From Sporosarcina pasteurii (GTDB taxonomy: Bacteria > Bacillota > Bacilli > Bacillales_A > Planococcaceae), in contig NZ_CP160452.1 of assembly GCF_041295575.1 (NCBI RefSeq), positions 124,001-188,000 of the forward strand: 64,000 nucleotides of DNA. The letters run 5' to 3'. Under the pieces are notes generated by a model that was given only the letters and a program-made list of their open reading frames with translations, was not told where the DNA came from and did not search any database. Made by a program: the position numbers and the translations under genes. Position 1 is the first letter of the stretch. Each line of letters opens with the position of its first letter. Of the stretch, positions 1 through 8,786 are shown piece by piece.

Positions 1-239
1 TTTCGGGGAAGATTGTTGTGACAATTCGGGATAACGGTATTGGGATAGATGAAAATGAACTTCACCGGATTTTTGATCGTTTTTATCGTGCAGATGACTC
101 TAGAACACAAGAGATTAGTGGAACCGGACTTGGCTTGTCAATTGTTCAAGAAGTCGTTCTTTTACATGGTGGAGAGGTTGTCATAGATAGCAAGCGCGGG
201 GATGGCACGGCTTGTATTGTTACACTTCCCAAGATGTAA
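1..239 (+). CDS. Sensor histidine kinase, C-terminal fragment (5' end outside window)
   Basis: The reading frame is open from the first bases and ends at a TAA, so only about the last 78 residues of a larger protein are present. They form the second half of a GHKL ATPase (HATPase_c) domain. A G1 box reads DNGIGI, an F box reads FDRFYR, and a G2 box reads GTGLGLS, followed by the usual final strand. In this family the domain binds ATP and phosphorylates the kinase's own dimerisation-domain histidine. The internal GTG at 18 is not a credible start because it would remove half of the fold. The sensor domain and partner response regulator must lie upstream, so the stimulus cannot be told. The gap to the next gene is short (about 70 bases), with no clear terminator. 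Confidence 0.9.
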   Translation, partial: SGKIVVTIRDNGIGIDENELHRIFDRFYRADDSRTQEISGTGLGLSIVQEVVLLHGGEVVIDSKRGDGTACIVTLPKM

Positions 240-311
240 TGTTAAGTTAATCTTCCGTTCATGTTGGTTGTTTATGATAAATATATAACAACAACACGGG
301 AGGAATTTAGG

Positions 312-716
312 ATGCAAAGAACATGGAGTTTACGTCTAATTCGTCTGTCAGCGATTTTTGGGTTGATTGGGACAGTGTTAGGATCTCATATGGCAGGAGC
401 GGGCTCATACGCATTTCGTCCAATCCATGCGCATATTTTATTAGTTGGCTGGTTGTCTATGTTTGCTTGGGGAATCTTTTATAAAGTTTACTCAGTACGA
501 GCTAACAAACTTATCAATTTTCAAGGTTGGACAGCAATCATTGGTTCCATTGGTTTAACGCTTGGTATGTGGCTGCAATTTTTAAAGCCATTTAATGTGA
601 ATGAAGTGTTTTCTCTAATTCTCTATATTGTTGGAGGGACAATTTTACTTGTAAGTTTTGCCTTATTTGTTATCGTCACATTCCTTACTGATAGAGAAGG
701 CAAACGATCATGTTAA
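312..716 (+). CDS. Small four-helix membrane protein, heme-copper-oxidase-like
   Basis: A 134-residue integral membrane protein. I prefer the ATG at 312 to the upstream ATG at 261 because a GGAGG ribosome site (300-304) sits just before it. Four hydrophobic segments are visible at about residues 10-30, 38-58, 70-90 and 100-125. The second starts with PIHAHILLVGWLSMFAWG, which resembles the histidine-bearing helix at the beginning of cytochrome oxidase or NO-reductase subunit I. The protein is far too short to be a complete oxidase subunit. It overlaps the MMPL gene by seven bases, so the two are co-transcribed and probably translationally coupled. Function unknown. A heme or quinone role is only a guess from the HAH motif. 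Confidence 0.75.
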   Translation: MQRTWSLRLIRLSAIFGLIGTVLGSHMAGAGSYAFRPIHAHILLVGWLSMFAWGIFYKVYSVRANKLINFQGWTAIIGSIGLTLGMWLQFLKPFNVNEVFSLILYIVGGTILLVSFALFVIVTFLTDREGKRSC

Positions 717-2818
717 AAGGTCAGCGATTTTGGTGGCTATCTATTGTCCTTTGGGTTTCTTTAACTGTTGCTTTGTCAGGATTAGCACCAGGCGCAAAGG
801 AGTTTGCAGAAGCGAATAAAGATGCTGGATTACCAGCTGATGCTGAAGCAATCATTGCGGATCGGCAACTAGAGAAATACTTTCCACAAGATGGCGGCAT
901 GCCGTTATTCTCAGTTCTTCATAAAGAAGAAGGTTTGACAGACGAGGATATTTTAGAGTTTGCTCAAGCACTTGAGGCACTTGAAACAACTACTTCATTT
1001 GGTAAAATCGTTGTCCCTTCGTTGGTGGAATTAGCGCCTGAACAACGCGTAGCGTTTCTATCAGATAATAAAAAAACATTTTTTTCATCAATTACATTGC
1101 CTGAAGGATTAGAGGGCAGTGATATACACGAATTAATGAATTCCATAAAGGAAGACGTGGCAAAGCATGTTGATGCGGATGTTGAGTTATCATGGACGGG
1201 ACCCGCGGCAATTGCAGCAGACGCGGTTGAGTTATTTAGCCGTGCAGACGTTGTGCTCTTACTATCAACGATTGGTATCATTTTGATTTTATTACTCGTT
1301 ATCTATCGCTCACCGCTTCTTACACTAATTCCGCTTGTTGCAGCGGCGATTGTGTACGCAGTAGTAGATCGAGTCATTGGAATATTCGCTTCTGCGGGGT
1401 TATTTACGGTTGAAAGTCAGGCTCTTTCAATTATGACAATTTTATTATTTGCGGTAGTAACGGATTACTCATTGCTCATTTTTTCACGTTACCGTGAAGA
1501 ATTAAAGCGACATGAATCTGTCCATGAGGCTATGCGAGAGACGATGCGTCATATCAGGGAGCCGATTTTCTTTAGCGGAAGTACGATAGTTCTTGGCGTT
1601 GCAACGTTATTTTTTGCGATTTACGAACCATACCGTAATTTTGCACCAGCCTTTGTCATTGCGGCTGCAGCCATGCTCATTGCAGGACTAACATTATTGC
1701 CGGCTCTATTTGCAGTTATCGGAAGAAAAGCATTCTGGCCTGTTATTCCGAAATACGGCGAGGAAACGAAGGAAAAGAAAACGATTTGGGGTAAAGTTGC
1801 AAATACAGTAACGAAACGCCCTGTGCTCTTTATGATTCCCATTACACTTCTACTCCTACTAGGTGCTTGGAATGTCACAAATATGAAGGAATCATACGAT
1901 TTAATCGATTCATTCCCAGCGGACTTATCTTCGCGTGTCGGTTATGAACGATTATCAGAGTCGTTTTCACCGGGAAGTCTTGCTCCTGGGACATTATTAT
2001 TTGTTTCTGATCAAGAATTAGAAGCGAAAGGCTTACAAACGATCGTGGATAAAATCAAAGAGAAATCTGGCATTGAAAATGTATCTGTTTTTGGCAATCC
2101 GTTATCGGAGGACGGTAAAAGTGCTAAGTTCTCTATTACATTTGCGGGGAATCCATATGATGTAAAAGCTTTTGATACTGTCCTTGAAATTCGCGATGAG
2201 AGCCAGGACATGTTAAAAGATGCCGGATTAACAGACGCAGAGTTATATGTCGCAGGGGAAAGTGCGAAGTATGCGGATTTGAGAGATATTGATAAACGTG
2301 ATACAACGCTAGTGATGGTCATGATGACAATTCTTATTACGATTATGTTAGGATTACAAACGCGATCAATTGTAGCGCCCATTTATATGATGGGGACAAT
2401 ATTATTGTCGTATGCGGCAACACTTGGGTTATCCATCTTCTTGTTTGAACAATTTTTAGGACTTGAAGCAGTTAGTTATCGAATTCCGTTATATACATTC
2501 GTATTCTTAATTGCGCTTGGGGTCGATTACTCGATTATGCTCATCGCAAGAATCCGTGAAGAAATGAAAGTGATGCCATTTGAAAATGCGGTTCGCCGAG
2601 GGTTGGAAAGAACAGGTGGCGTCATTAGTTCTGCGGGACTGATTCTCGCTGCAACATTCCTCGTATTGGCGACCATGCCCCTATATGAACTTAAATTATT
2701 CGGGTTCATTATGGCTCTGGGAATATTGATAGATACGTTTATTGTTCGGCCACTCCTTATTCCGACAATTCTAGTCAAGCTAGGTAAATGGAGTTTTTGG
2801 CCGAAGAAAATAAAATAG
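710..2818 (+). CDS. MMPL-family RND transporter
   Basis: A 702-residue membrane protein of the MMPL (RND superfamily) type. It has the family's duplicated layout: one N-terminal helix, a large extracytoplasmic loop (about residues 30-175), a block of five or six helices, then a second helix (around 375), a second large loop, and a final helix block. The MMPL signature occurs in each half (DYSLLIFSRYREE and DYSIMLIARIREE). Family members use the proton motive force to move lipids or hydrophobic compounds out of the membrane. The substrate cannot be read here. It overlaps the small membrane gene upstream by seven bases and is followed by a strong terminator, so it closes this operon. Confidence 0.9.
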   Translation: MLKGQRFWWLSIVLWVSLTVALSGLAPGAKEFAEANKDAGLPADAEAIIADRQLEKYFPQDGGMPLFSVLHKEEGLTDEDILEFAQALEALETTTSFGKIVVPSLVELAPEQRVAFLSDNKKTFFSSITLPEGLEGSDIHELMNSIKEDVAKHVDADVELSWTGPAAIAADAVELFSRADVVLLLSTIGIILILLLVIYRSPLLTLIPLVAAAIVYAVVDRVIGIFASAGLFTVESQALSIMTILLFAVVTDYSLLIFSRYREELKRHESVHEAMRETMRHIREPIFFSGSTIVLGVATLFFAIYEPYRNFAPAFVIAAAAMLIAGLTLLPALFAVIGRKAFWPVIPKYGEETKEKKTIWGKVANTVTKRPVLFMIPITLLLLLGAWNVTNMKESYDLIDSFPADLSSRVGYERLSESFSPGSLAPGTLLFVSDQELEAKGLQTIVDKIKEKSGIENVSVFGNPLSEDGKSAKFSITFAGNPYDVKAFDTVLEIRDESQDMLKDAGLTDAELYVAGESAKYADLRDIDKRDTTLVMVMMTILITIMLGLQTRSIVAPIYMMGTILLSYAATLGLSIFLFEQFLGLEAVSYRIPLYTFVFLIALGVDYSIMLIARIREEMKVMPFENAVRRGLERTGGVISSAGLILAATFLVLATMPLYELKLFGFIMALGILIDTFIVRPLLIPTILVKLGKWSFWPKKIK

Positions 2819-2828
2819 TCATGAATAG

Positions 2829-2873
2829 TAACAAGAGGAGAGTGATGCAAGCTCTGCCTCTTGTTATTTTTTT
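2829..2873 (+). terminator. Intrinsic terminator after the MMPL gene
   Basis: A ten-base inverted repeat (2829-2838 with 2857-2866, TAACAAGAGG and its complement), partly extended inward, is followed by eight T residues. It lies between convergent genes and ends the plus-strand operon. Confidence 0.85.
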
Positions 2874-2889
2874 AAGCGATTGTATTGCT

Positions 2890-3543
2890 TCACAATAAAA
2901 TCAAACGCTTATTTTTTATACGTAGTAAGTCGGCAAGGGTTGTAATCCCTTTTCGTTCTAACCGTTTGATAATTTCAACAAACAAATGAGCGGTTGTTAA
3001 CGCATCGCCAAGTGCGCGGTGGCGTTCAAATATTTTAGTTCCGAAAAGCTTTGCATATTCTTCTAAGTCGAGGGCTTTTAATTTTGGCATGATATGCTCA
3101 ATTAACTCATAAGTATCAAAAGTTGAAGGCAATTCAACCGAATGTTTTGCCCGGTGGAGTTCTTTTTTAATGACCATTGTATCGAAAGTCAAATGGTGAC
3201 CCACCCAACAATTACTATTATTGTCTTCAACAAACTGAAAGTAATTTTTAATTGCCTCAAGGGAATTCGGTGCGTCTTTAACATGATGTTGTTCAATAGA
3301 AGTGAGTGTTGTAATATGTGCAGGGATTTCACGAGACGGATTCGCAAATGTTTGGAAGGTTTTATCTGTCACTTCCATTTGTTCAACATGAACAGCGCCA
3401 ATCTCAATCAGCCGATCATGTGTTTCAATTGCAAATCCCGTTGTTTCGGTATCAAAAACAGTAAAGGACATGTCTGTTAATTTAGTACTCAACTGTAATG
3501 ATTCACTTAATGTATATGGTAGTCTTTTTTTTCTTCCAAACAT
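2890..3543 (-). CDS. DEDDh 3'-5' exonuclease (DnaQ/PolC epsilon-like)
   Basis: A 217-residue exonuclease of the DnaQ superfamily. The three Exo motifs are visible: FDTETTG (D31, E33), GHHLTFD (D121), and HRALGD (H175, D180). The active site is therefore complete and of the DEDDh type, using two metal ions to remove 3' nucleotides. It is a stand-alone domain and not the replicative polymerase. It is the last gene of the acetate-symporter operon, 43 bases after the cNMP/CBS/DUF294 gene. This pairing recurs in many bacteria next to ActP (family knowledge), but why an exonuclease travels with a permease is not established. Confidence 0.9.
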   Translation of the reverse strand: MFGRKKRLPYTLSESLQLSTKLTDMSFTVFDTETTGFAIETHDRLIEIGAVHVEQMEVTDKTFQTFANPSREIPAHITTLTSIEQHHVKDAPNSLEAIKNYFQFVEDNNSNCWVGHHLTFDTMVIKKELHRAKHSVELPSTFDTYELIEHIMPKLKALDLEEYAKLFGTKIFERHRALGDALTTAHLFVEIIKRLERKGITTLADLLRIKNKRLILL

Positions 3544-3586
3544 CTAACTTCCCCCAAGTTGTTTTTCCATTTATTCAACGTCTTTA

Positions 3587-5533
3587 TTATAACTTTGCTA
3601 ATAAATGCGCTTGTAAAGATTGAACAGTTTTTAACATCGTTTTTAGTTCATCTCGTTCCCATCGTCGGATTGAGTCAAACTTTATTTCAGTTGAACTCAT
3701 TTCTCCACGAAGATGTTTCTTCCATGATAATTGAATTCTCGCTTTAAGGGCAACTTCATAGGCATGACGTATATCATTCGCAAATCCAACTGAAAATTCG
3801 CCTGTTTGTACCAATCCATCTAGTAATTGTAAGGGTGTTTGATTAGTGAGGTTTTTTAGGACACCTAAAATTTGTAAGCAGTGGTGCATTGGAAATAAAG
3901 CATGTAGCTTAATGTCAATCCTATCAAGCCTACCTCTAGTTTTAAAGAGGGAGAATAAAGATTGTTCGAATTGTGGTATCGGCTTATTTTGTTCTTGTTG
4001 TGCCATGTAATAGAGAAACGTTTGCGCATTTTTCAACTGGCTTTGTACCATCGTTATAAAAGCCTTATTTAGCGATACATTCCCAAATAAAAATCGAAAC
4101 GATAAAAAATTATAACCTAATAATATATGTTCGTCAGTCGCTTTTATTGACCATTCTTGTAGACGTTGTTGCCATTCTGAAATGGATCCTCGCCATATCT
4201 CTTCATTCGCCATCATTTTTCCTTCGCACCTTGCATAGCCAACTTGCTCTAAATGCTGAACAATTTCTTCACCAAGTAACGAAAAGTAATCCTCTACTAA
4301 TGTCTTTTTTTGCACATCAGTTATATCGGCATAGACGAGAAAATGATCTTGATCGGTCAGCATAAATTGTTCACCACGAGCACCGCTGCCCATTTGATAC
4401 CAAGAGAATGCAACAGGTGGTAATCCAAAACCTTTTTTATCTAGTGACTGGACAGCTAATTTTACACAATGCCGTGCGAGACGATCATATAGTTTCGTAA
4501 TGATTTCTAACGTATGAATGGTCGAAATTTCATCGCCTATTAAGCTTGTTAAAACGTCATAGATGGCCTCTTTTACAACGGGTAAATTATCAAAGGAAGA
4601 TTCTTCTATCGTTTTTAATATCCCCATTGCACCCCGGTCTCTTTTAGAAATTAAATTTTGAAAGGTGATCACGCCTATCAATGCATGCCCGTCTACAACC
4701 GGTAAGTGTTTAATACCGTTTTTATAAAAGATTGATAAAATTTCATAATAATGGTCATGGGGAGAGGCGATAAAAGGTTTTAATGTCATAATATCCACGG
4801 CACATAGTGAGTTGGGGAGGCCTTGACCTAAAACTCTTTCTACAAGGTCTTTTTCAGTAATAATTCCAACTAATTGTTCATTTTGATCAACAACCATGAC
4901 CGAGCTAATAGAATTCTTAATCATGACGTTGGCAATATCTTTAACTGAATCGGTTAGCTGAACTGTGATGGCAGGTGAACTCATTAAGTCTATTGCTCTG
5001 CGGACAAATGGCTCACTTTTTCCCCACTCATCCCCGAGTTTCACTTGTTCACCTAGAGAAGCATAAACACTACCCAGGCGTAGGGCTATTTCTTTTAATA
5101 CATATTCTCGGACAGCGTCATCTTTTAACCTGGCTTTTACAACGGAAGCAGGGATTTGTAAGCAATAGGAATTTTCCACAATCTCTAGGTCAAGACGATG
5201 TTTTAAAATCGGGTACACCGACTGATTTAAATAATGTGCAATATGGGAAAACCCAATGATTTCATCCTCCTGCAACACCTCGAGTAGCACAGATAATCCT
5301 TTCTCACTTTCAATAAAGACCTCTGCTTTTCCTTCTAATACTAAAAAAAGTCCTTCGTTAGGCGTTTTAAAGTAAACGATTTTTTCGGATTGTTGATAAT
5401 GCTTCAACTGACAATCTGTCATGAATGTTATGAATTCACTTTCCGATGTTCCTTTAAAGAGGGGATGGTCATGGATTTTTTGATAGAGTGCAACACGTTC
5501 ATTTTCCCTCATAGTGTAATCGCTCACTTTCAA
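3587..5533 (-). CDS. cNMP-binding / CBS pair / DUF294 nucleotidyltransferase-like protein
   Basis: A 648-residue multidomain soluble protein. Residues about 15-150 look like a cyclic-nucleotide-binding beta-roll. Residues about 180-300 are two CBS motifs that usually bind adenine nucleotides. Residues about 320-460 are a DUF294 domain with the nucleotidyltransferase signature GSGARGE followed by TDQD (382-396). The rest is DUF294_C. The layout resembles a GlnD-type signalling enzyme, so it probably senses a nucleotide and modifies a partner, by inference. The start is a TTG at 5533 with a GGGAGGGGG ribosome site about ten bases upstream. An ATG seven codons in is the alternative. The ribosome site is inside a hairpin (5543-5579). 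Gene order symporter, this gene, exonuclease is a recurring association. Confidence 0.88.
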   Translation of the reverse strand: MKVSDYTMRENERVALYQKIHDHPLFKGTSESEFITFMTDCQLKHYQQSEKIVYFKTPNEGLFLVLEGKAEVFIESEKGLSVLLEVLQEDEIIGFSHIAHYLNQSVYPILKHRLDLEIVENSYCLQIPASVVKARLKDDAVREYVLKEIALRLGSVYASLGEQVKLGDEWGKSEPFVRRAIDLMSSPAITVQLTDSVKDIANVMIKNSISSVMVVDQNEQLVGIITEKDLVERVLGQGLPNSLCAVDIMTLKPFIASPHDHYYEILSIFYKNGIKHLPVVDGHALIGVITFQNLISKRDRGAMGILKTIEESSFDNLPVVKEAIYDVLTSLIGDEISTIHTLEIITKLYDRLARHCVKLAVQSLDKKGFGLPPVAFSWYQMGSGARGEQFMLTDQDHFLVYADITDVQKKTLVEDYFSLLGEEIVQHLEQVGYARCEGKMMANEEIWRGSISEWQQRLQEWSIKATDEHILLGYNFLSFRFLFGNVSLNKAFITMVQSQLKNAQTFLYYMAQQEQNKPIPQFEQSLFSLFKTRGRLDRIDIKLHALFPMHHCLQILGVLKNLTNQTPLQLLDGLVQTGEFSVGFANDIRHAYEVALKARIQLSWKKHLRGEMSSTEIKFDSIRRWERDELKTMLKTVQSLQAHLLAKL

Positions 5534-5542
5534 AATAGTTAA

Positions 5543-5579
5543 CTCCCCCTCCCAATTATAGAGTAGTAGGGAAGGGGAG
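5543..5579 (-). promoter_or_regulatory. Hairpin enclosing the ribosome site of the DUF294 gene
   Basis: An 11-base inverted repeat (5543-5553 with 5569-5579, ten of eleven pairs) lies between actP and the DUF294 gene. On the minus strand its second arm contains the G-rich ribosome site for the TTG start. There is no T-run, so it looks more like a translational control or processing element than a terminator. Confidence 0.5.
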
Positions 5580-5593
5580 CGGTTTAAAGTAAT

Positions 5594-7135
5594 TTAGTTT
5601 TCAAGCTCTTTATAGCCAGTTTCGGCTTTAAATTTGACTTCTTCATAGCTAATTTCATCCTTAGCTTTAGAAGATACGAGTGTTCCAATAATTGCAGCTA
5701 AAAATCCGGCTGGAACAGAAATTATAGCTGGATTTTCAAAAGGGAAAATTGGATTTCCAACGAAAAAGGCAGCCCCTTCTACAGGGTTGATAACGTTAGG
5801 ACTCATTGCTACGAGAATGAGTGCCGTAAATAAACCAGTGAGCATAGAAGCTATTGCGCCTGTTGTATTAAAGCGCTTCCAATAGATTGTAAATAGAATG
5901 GTTGGCACGTTTGCGGAAGCTGCAATACAGAAAGCAAGTGAAACTAGGAATGCAACGTTCATCTTTTCAGCACCGAGTGCTAAAAGAATTGAGATGAATG
6001 AAACACCAAGTGAAGCAATTCGAGCGGCATTTACTTGTTGCTTCTCAGTCACTTTTCCTTTTTTAATAATTTCACCATAAAGGTCGTGTGCAATAGCGGA
6101 TGCTCCTGACAACACTAGACCCGCAACAACAGCAAGAATGGTAGCAAATGCAACGGCTGCAACAAATGACTCTAATGCTTCTCCACCTAATACACCAGCG
6201 AGCATCGGTGCGGCCATATTCCCCGCGGCATTTTCAGCAACAATCGCATCTACGCCAACGAACTTTGCAGCGCCAAAGCCTAGGAAAATCGTAAGAATAT
6301 AAAATAGTCCAATAATCCAAACTGCATAAATAACGGATGAACGTGCTGTTTTTGCATCTTTCACCGTAAAGAAGCGCATTAAAATATGTGGAAGGCCCGC
6401 TGTTCCTAATACGAGCGCAATTAGAACGGATATGAGACCAATCGGATCTTTATAAACAACACCAGAATGAAGGAAAGCTTCCCCGTGTGGTGTTGCATTT
6501 CTCATCGCATCAAACATACCTACAAAGTTAAAGTTGAATTTTAATAAAACAAGGAATGAAATAATAATGGTACCTGCCATGAGTAAAACTGCTTTAACAA
6601 TTTGTACCCAACTCGTTGCAGTCATTCCGCCAAATAAAACATAAACCGTCATCATGAAACCGACTAGGAGCACAGAAAGCCAATACTCTAGTCCGAAAAG
6701 AAGTTTAATGAGCGCGCCTGCACCGACAAGTTGTGCAAGCATATAAAATAGAACAATTGTAATGGTATTTAAAGCGGCAGCACCGCGCACTTTTCTAGCA
6801 TGAAAGCGAGCACCAATCATATCTGCCATCGTAAACTTCCCTAAGTTACGAAGCGGCTCGGCAACTAAAAATAATACAACTAAGTAAGCGGTTAACCAAC
6901 CAACACTATAATAGAACCCATCAAATCCATTTAAAGAAATAGCCCCTGCAATCCCGAGGAAGGACGCTGCGGATAAATAATCTCCAGCAATCGCCATACC
7001 GTTTTGCCAACCAGTTAAAGATGAACCCGCGGTATAAAAATCACTAGCAGTAGTAGTTTGTTTAGCAGCCCAATATGTAATGCCAAGTGTAAGTCCTATA
7101 ACCCCAATAAAAATGATAATCGATATGCTACTCAC
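5594..7135 (-). CDS. actP: Cation/acetate symporter, SSS family (ActP-like)
   Basis: A 513-residue sodium:solute symporter with about 13 hydrophobic segments. Features of the family are a conserved N-terminal helix with ASDFYTAGSSLTGWQNGMAI, the GDYLSAASFLG segment (sodium-site region), and a mid-protein GGMTATSWVQIVKAVLL block. The family imports acetate or other short monocarboxylates with Na+ or H+. The 106-residue DUF485 gene ends 15 bases upstream, the typical ActP partner, which strengthens the acetate call over proline or pantothenate. The downstream DUF294 protein and exonuclease form the rest of the operon. Substrate is inferred from family and context. Confidence 0.88.
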   Translation of the reverse strand: MSSISIIIFIGVIGLTLGITYWAAKQTTTASDFYTAGSSLTGWQNGMAIAGDYLSAASFLGIAGAISLNGFDGFYYSVGWLTAYLVVLFLVAEPLRNLGKFTMADMIGARFHARKVRGAAALNTITIVLFYMLAQLVGAGALIKLLFGLEYWLSVLLVGFMMTVYVLFGGMTATSWVQIVKAVLLMAGTIIISFLVLLKFNFNFVGMFDAMRNATPHGEAFLHSGVVYKDPIGLISVLIALVLGTAGLPHILMRFFTVKDAKTARSSVIYAVWIIGLFYILTIFLGFGAAKFVGVDAIVAENAAGNMAAPMLAGVLGGEALESFVAAVAFATILAVVAGLVLSGASAIAHDLYGEIIKKGKVTEKQQVNAARIASLGVSFISILLALGAEKMNVAFLVSLAFCIAASANVPTILFTIYWKRFNTTGAIASMLTGLFTALILVAMSPNVINPVEGAAFFVGNPIFPFENPAIISVPAGFLAAIIGTLVSSKAKDEISYEEVKFKAETGYKELEN

Positions 7136-7150
7136 TCATAAGTTCCCCCT

Positions 7151-7471
7151 TTACTTTACAACGTATTTTTTGATGATTTCTTCTACATTTTCATCGAACT
7201 CTTTTGCTTTATTCATATAAATTGAAGTAAGCACCCAAACCATAATAAAAATGCCAAATGCATAAACCCATGTCCATGTCATCCAACCAATTGCACGCGC
7301 TTCAAGAATAGATGTATAGCTTGTTAAGATAGGCAGCGTGAAAAAGACGACAAAAAAGAAAATAACATAAGGTATAGCAAATTTCTTTTTACGTTTTACT
7401 AAACTTTTGAATTCATCTGTTTGAATAATTTTTGCGTAATCTACTGTTTTTTCATTTTGACCCTGGTTCAT
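7151..7471 (-). CDS. DUF485 membrane protein
   Basis: A 106-residue protein with two transmembrane segments (about 33-53 and 63-85), charged ends, and the conserved IIQTDEFKSLVKRKKKF region before the first helix. This is the DUF485 (YjcH-like) family that almost always precedes ActP-type acetate symporters. A helper role for the symporter is likely but unproven. Its ATG overlaps the stop of a 23-codon ORF (TAATG), so translation may be coupled. A second ribosome site, AAAGGAGA, lies inside that short ORF. Confidence 0.85.
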   Translation of the reverse strand: MNQGQNEKTVDYAKIIQTDEFKSLVKRKKKFAIPYVIFFFVVFFTLPILTSYTSILEARAIGWMTWTWVYAFGIFIMVWVLTSIYMNKAKEFDENVEEIIKKYVVK

Positions 7472-7542
7472 TATTTCATCTCCTTTGAATAAATGTGGGG
7501 TTGGCTAGCGAACAAGTAAAAATAGTTTCTAGCCTCTTTCAT
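7471..7542 (-). CDS. 23-residue upstream ORF coupled to the DUF485-actP operon
   Basis: A short open frame beginning ATG at 7542, with a clear AAAGGAGA ribosome site seven bases upstream. It encodes a polar, aromatic-rich 23-residue peptide (starts MKEARNYFYLF, ends KEMK) and stops with a TAA that overlaps the ATG of the DUF485 gene. It has no membrane helix or signal peptide. Its position and coupling suggest a leader peptide or a small protein. I do not recognise it. Confidence 0.5.
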   Translation of the reverse strand: MKEARNYFYLFASQPHIYSKEMK

Positions 7543-7582
7543 GATTAGTTCTCCTTTGAATTGAATGAATTAAAAGAAGAAT

Positions 7583-7624
7583 ATAAAAACGTCTGATAGA
7601 CTCTAAAATACCAATCTATCAGAC
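7583..7624 (-). terminator. Intrinsic terminator after the DUF2935 gene
   Basis: A perfect ten-base inverted repeat (7591-7600 with 7615-7624, GTCTGATAGA and its complement) is followed on the minus strand by GTTTTTAT. It separates the DUF2935 gene from the acetate operon promoter region. Confidence 0.8.
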
Positions 7625-7717
7625 AATATGCAAGCTTTAATTTATTTATTTTAGGTTTTAATTTCGAAAAAGGTCTATAATTCTGGGGAAAAGGATTGCG
7701 AGCAATTTTACGCCCTT

Positions 7718-8488
7718 TTATAACATCTTATCTGCAGTGAGATGTGCATCAAATGCATCAATAATAGTAAGGAAGTGGTCTGCTTCACGAAATACATGGT
7801 CTGCGAGAAGAGGGTGTATGATGCTTTTTATTCTGCATTCTTCAATTAATTCTCGAGCCGTTTTCTTAAAATCCCGCAATGAAACGACAGAAACGCGGTT
7901 CTGATCCAGAAATTGTCCTAAAAGCGGTTTTGTTTCTGATTGAGGCCGCATGGAATCTAAATCTATAGCTTGATAAAGAAGTTGATCGAAATCATGGCTG
8001 AACTCCTGAGCTTGATCAACAAGTTTTCTCTCGGAAGGATCTAACAAATGGCCAATAAACTTTGAATGGTCCGCCATGATTTTCAAGAAAAAAACGTTCT
8101 CTTTAACAATTGCGTCGGCTAAAGGTTGCAGCTTTCCTTCATTTAAGTCTTTTAATCGATTAGCAAAATAAGCAGCCTCACGGCTAATATGATCCACCAA
8201 AAGTGGGAAATTGTTTCCTCCAATTTTACAATGCAAGATTAATCCGAGAATTTTTCGTTTGTATGCCCAAATGGAAGCTGCCGCTTGATAGACTTGTATA
8301 TTTAGTCGTCTAATCACTTCAGGATCTGTTTTCTCATTATAATCTGCAATTTGCTCTTCAATCCGTTCAAAAATCACAATGTATTCCTTAGCTTCTTGGA
8401 TGAGTTCTGTATCATCAGCAGTAAATCCAAGAGTTAAAAAGAAAGCGTGTTCCTTCATAATACGTGACCAAAAACGAATCTCCTCCAA
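7718..8488 (-). CDS. DUF2935 family helical protein
   Basis: A 256-residue soluble, largely helical protein. It contains two similar halves, each with the pattern HAFF/NVFF, a glutamate/histidine-rich helix and an EAxxF motif (REAAYFANRL and READHFLTII). This is the DUF2935 family, whose four-helix repeats resemble hemerythrin-like metal-binding bundles. Metal binding is a possibility, not shown. It is monocistronic: terminators lie on both sides. No function can be assigned. Confidence 0.82.
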   Translation of the reverse strand: MEEIRFWSRIMKEHAFFLTLGFTADDTELIQEAKEYIVIFERIEEQIADYNEKTDPEVIRRLNIQVYQAAASIWAYKRKILGLILHCKIGGNNFPLLVDHISREAAYFANRLKDLNEGKLQPLADAIVKENVFFLKIMADHSKFIGHLLDPSERKLVDQAQEFSHDFDQLLYQAIDLDSMRPQSETKPLLGQFLDQNRVSVVSLRDFKKTARELIEECRIKSIIHPLLADHVFREADHFLTIIDAFDAHLTADKML

Positions 8489-8688
8489 TGATTGCGTTAC
8501 AAATGGCGAAATAGAAATTCACTCCTTCTAATATACCTGCGCTATCATTGTATGCAGAATGGGGTGAGATACAACTAATTAGTCTTAAATGAGTAACGAT
8601 ATGTATTGTTCCACCATGACTACAAAATTAATCTGGAGAATTCTTTGAAGTGATATCTCGTAGTGTAATTATTCATCAATCTATAACA

Positions 8689-8735
8689 CAAAAAAACCAT
8701 AATGTAGGGATAAATGAAATATCTCTACATTATGG
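8689..8735 (-). terminator. Intrinsic terminator after the iron ABC operon
   Basis: A 14-base near-perfect inverted repeat (8697-8710 with 8722-8735, CCATAATGTAG core) is followed on the minus strand by a run of T residues. It lies 50 bases past the ABC ATPase stop. The rest of the 300-base gap between 8489 and 8786 shows nothing else recognisable. Confidence 0.85.
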
Positions 8736-8786
8736 GTCACGATACTAAAAGCTTGAACAAAATGTTGGCCTGCTAACTATTGTTAT

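Noticed and set aside
964..1281. 105-residue minus-strand frame inside the MMPL gene
   Set aside because: Antisense shadow of a clear coding region, no ribosome site.
7490..7560. Repeat TCTCCTTTGAAT (about 7480 and 7550) as a mobile-element footprint
   Set aside because: On the minus strand both are ribosome sites for the short ORF and DUF485, so similarity is functional.
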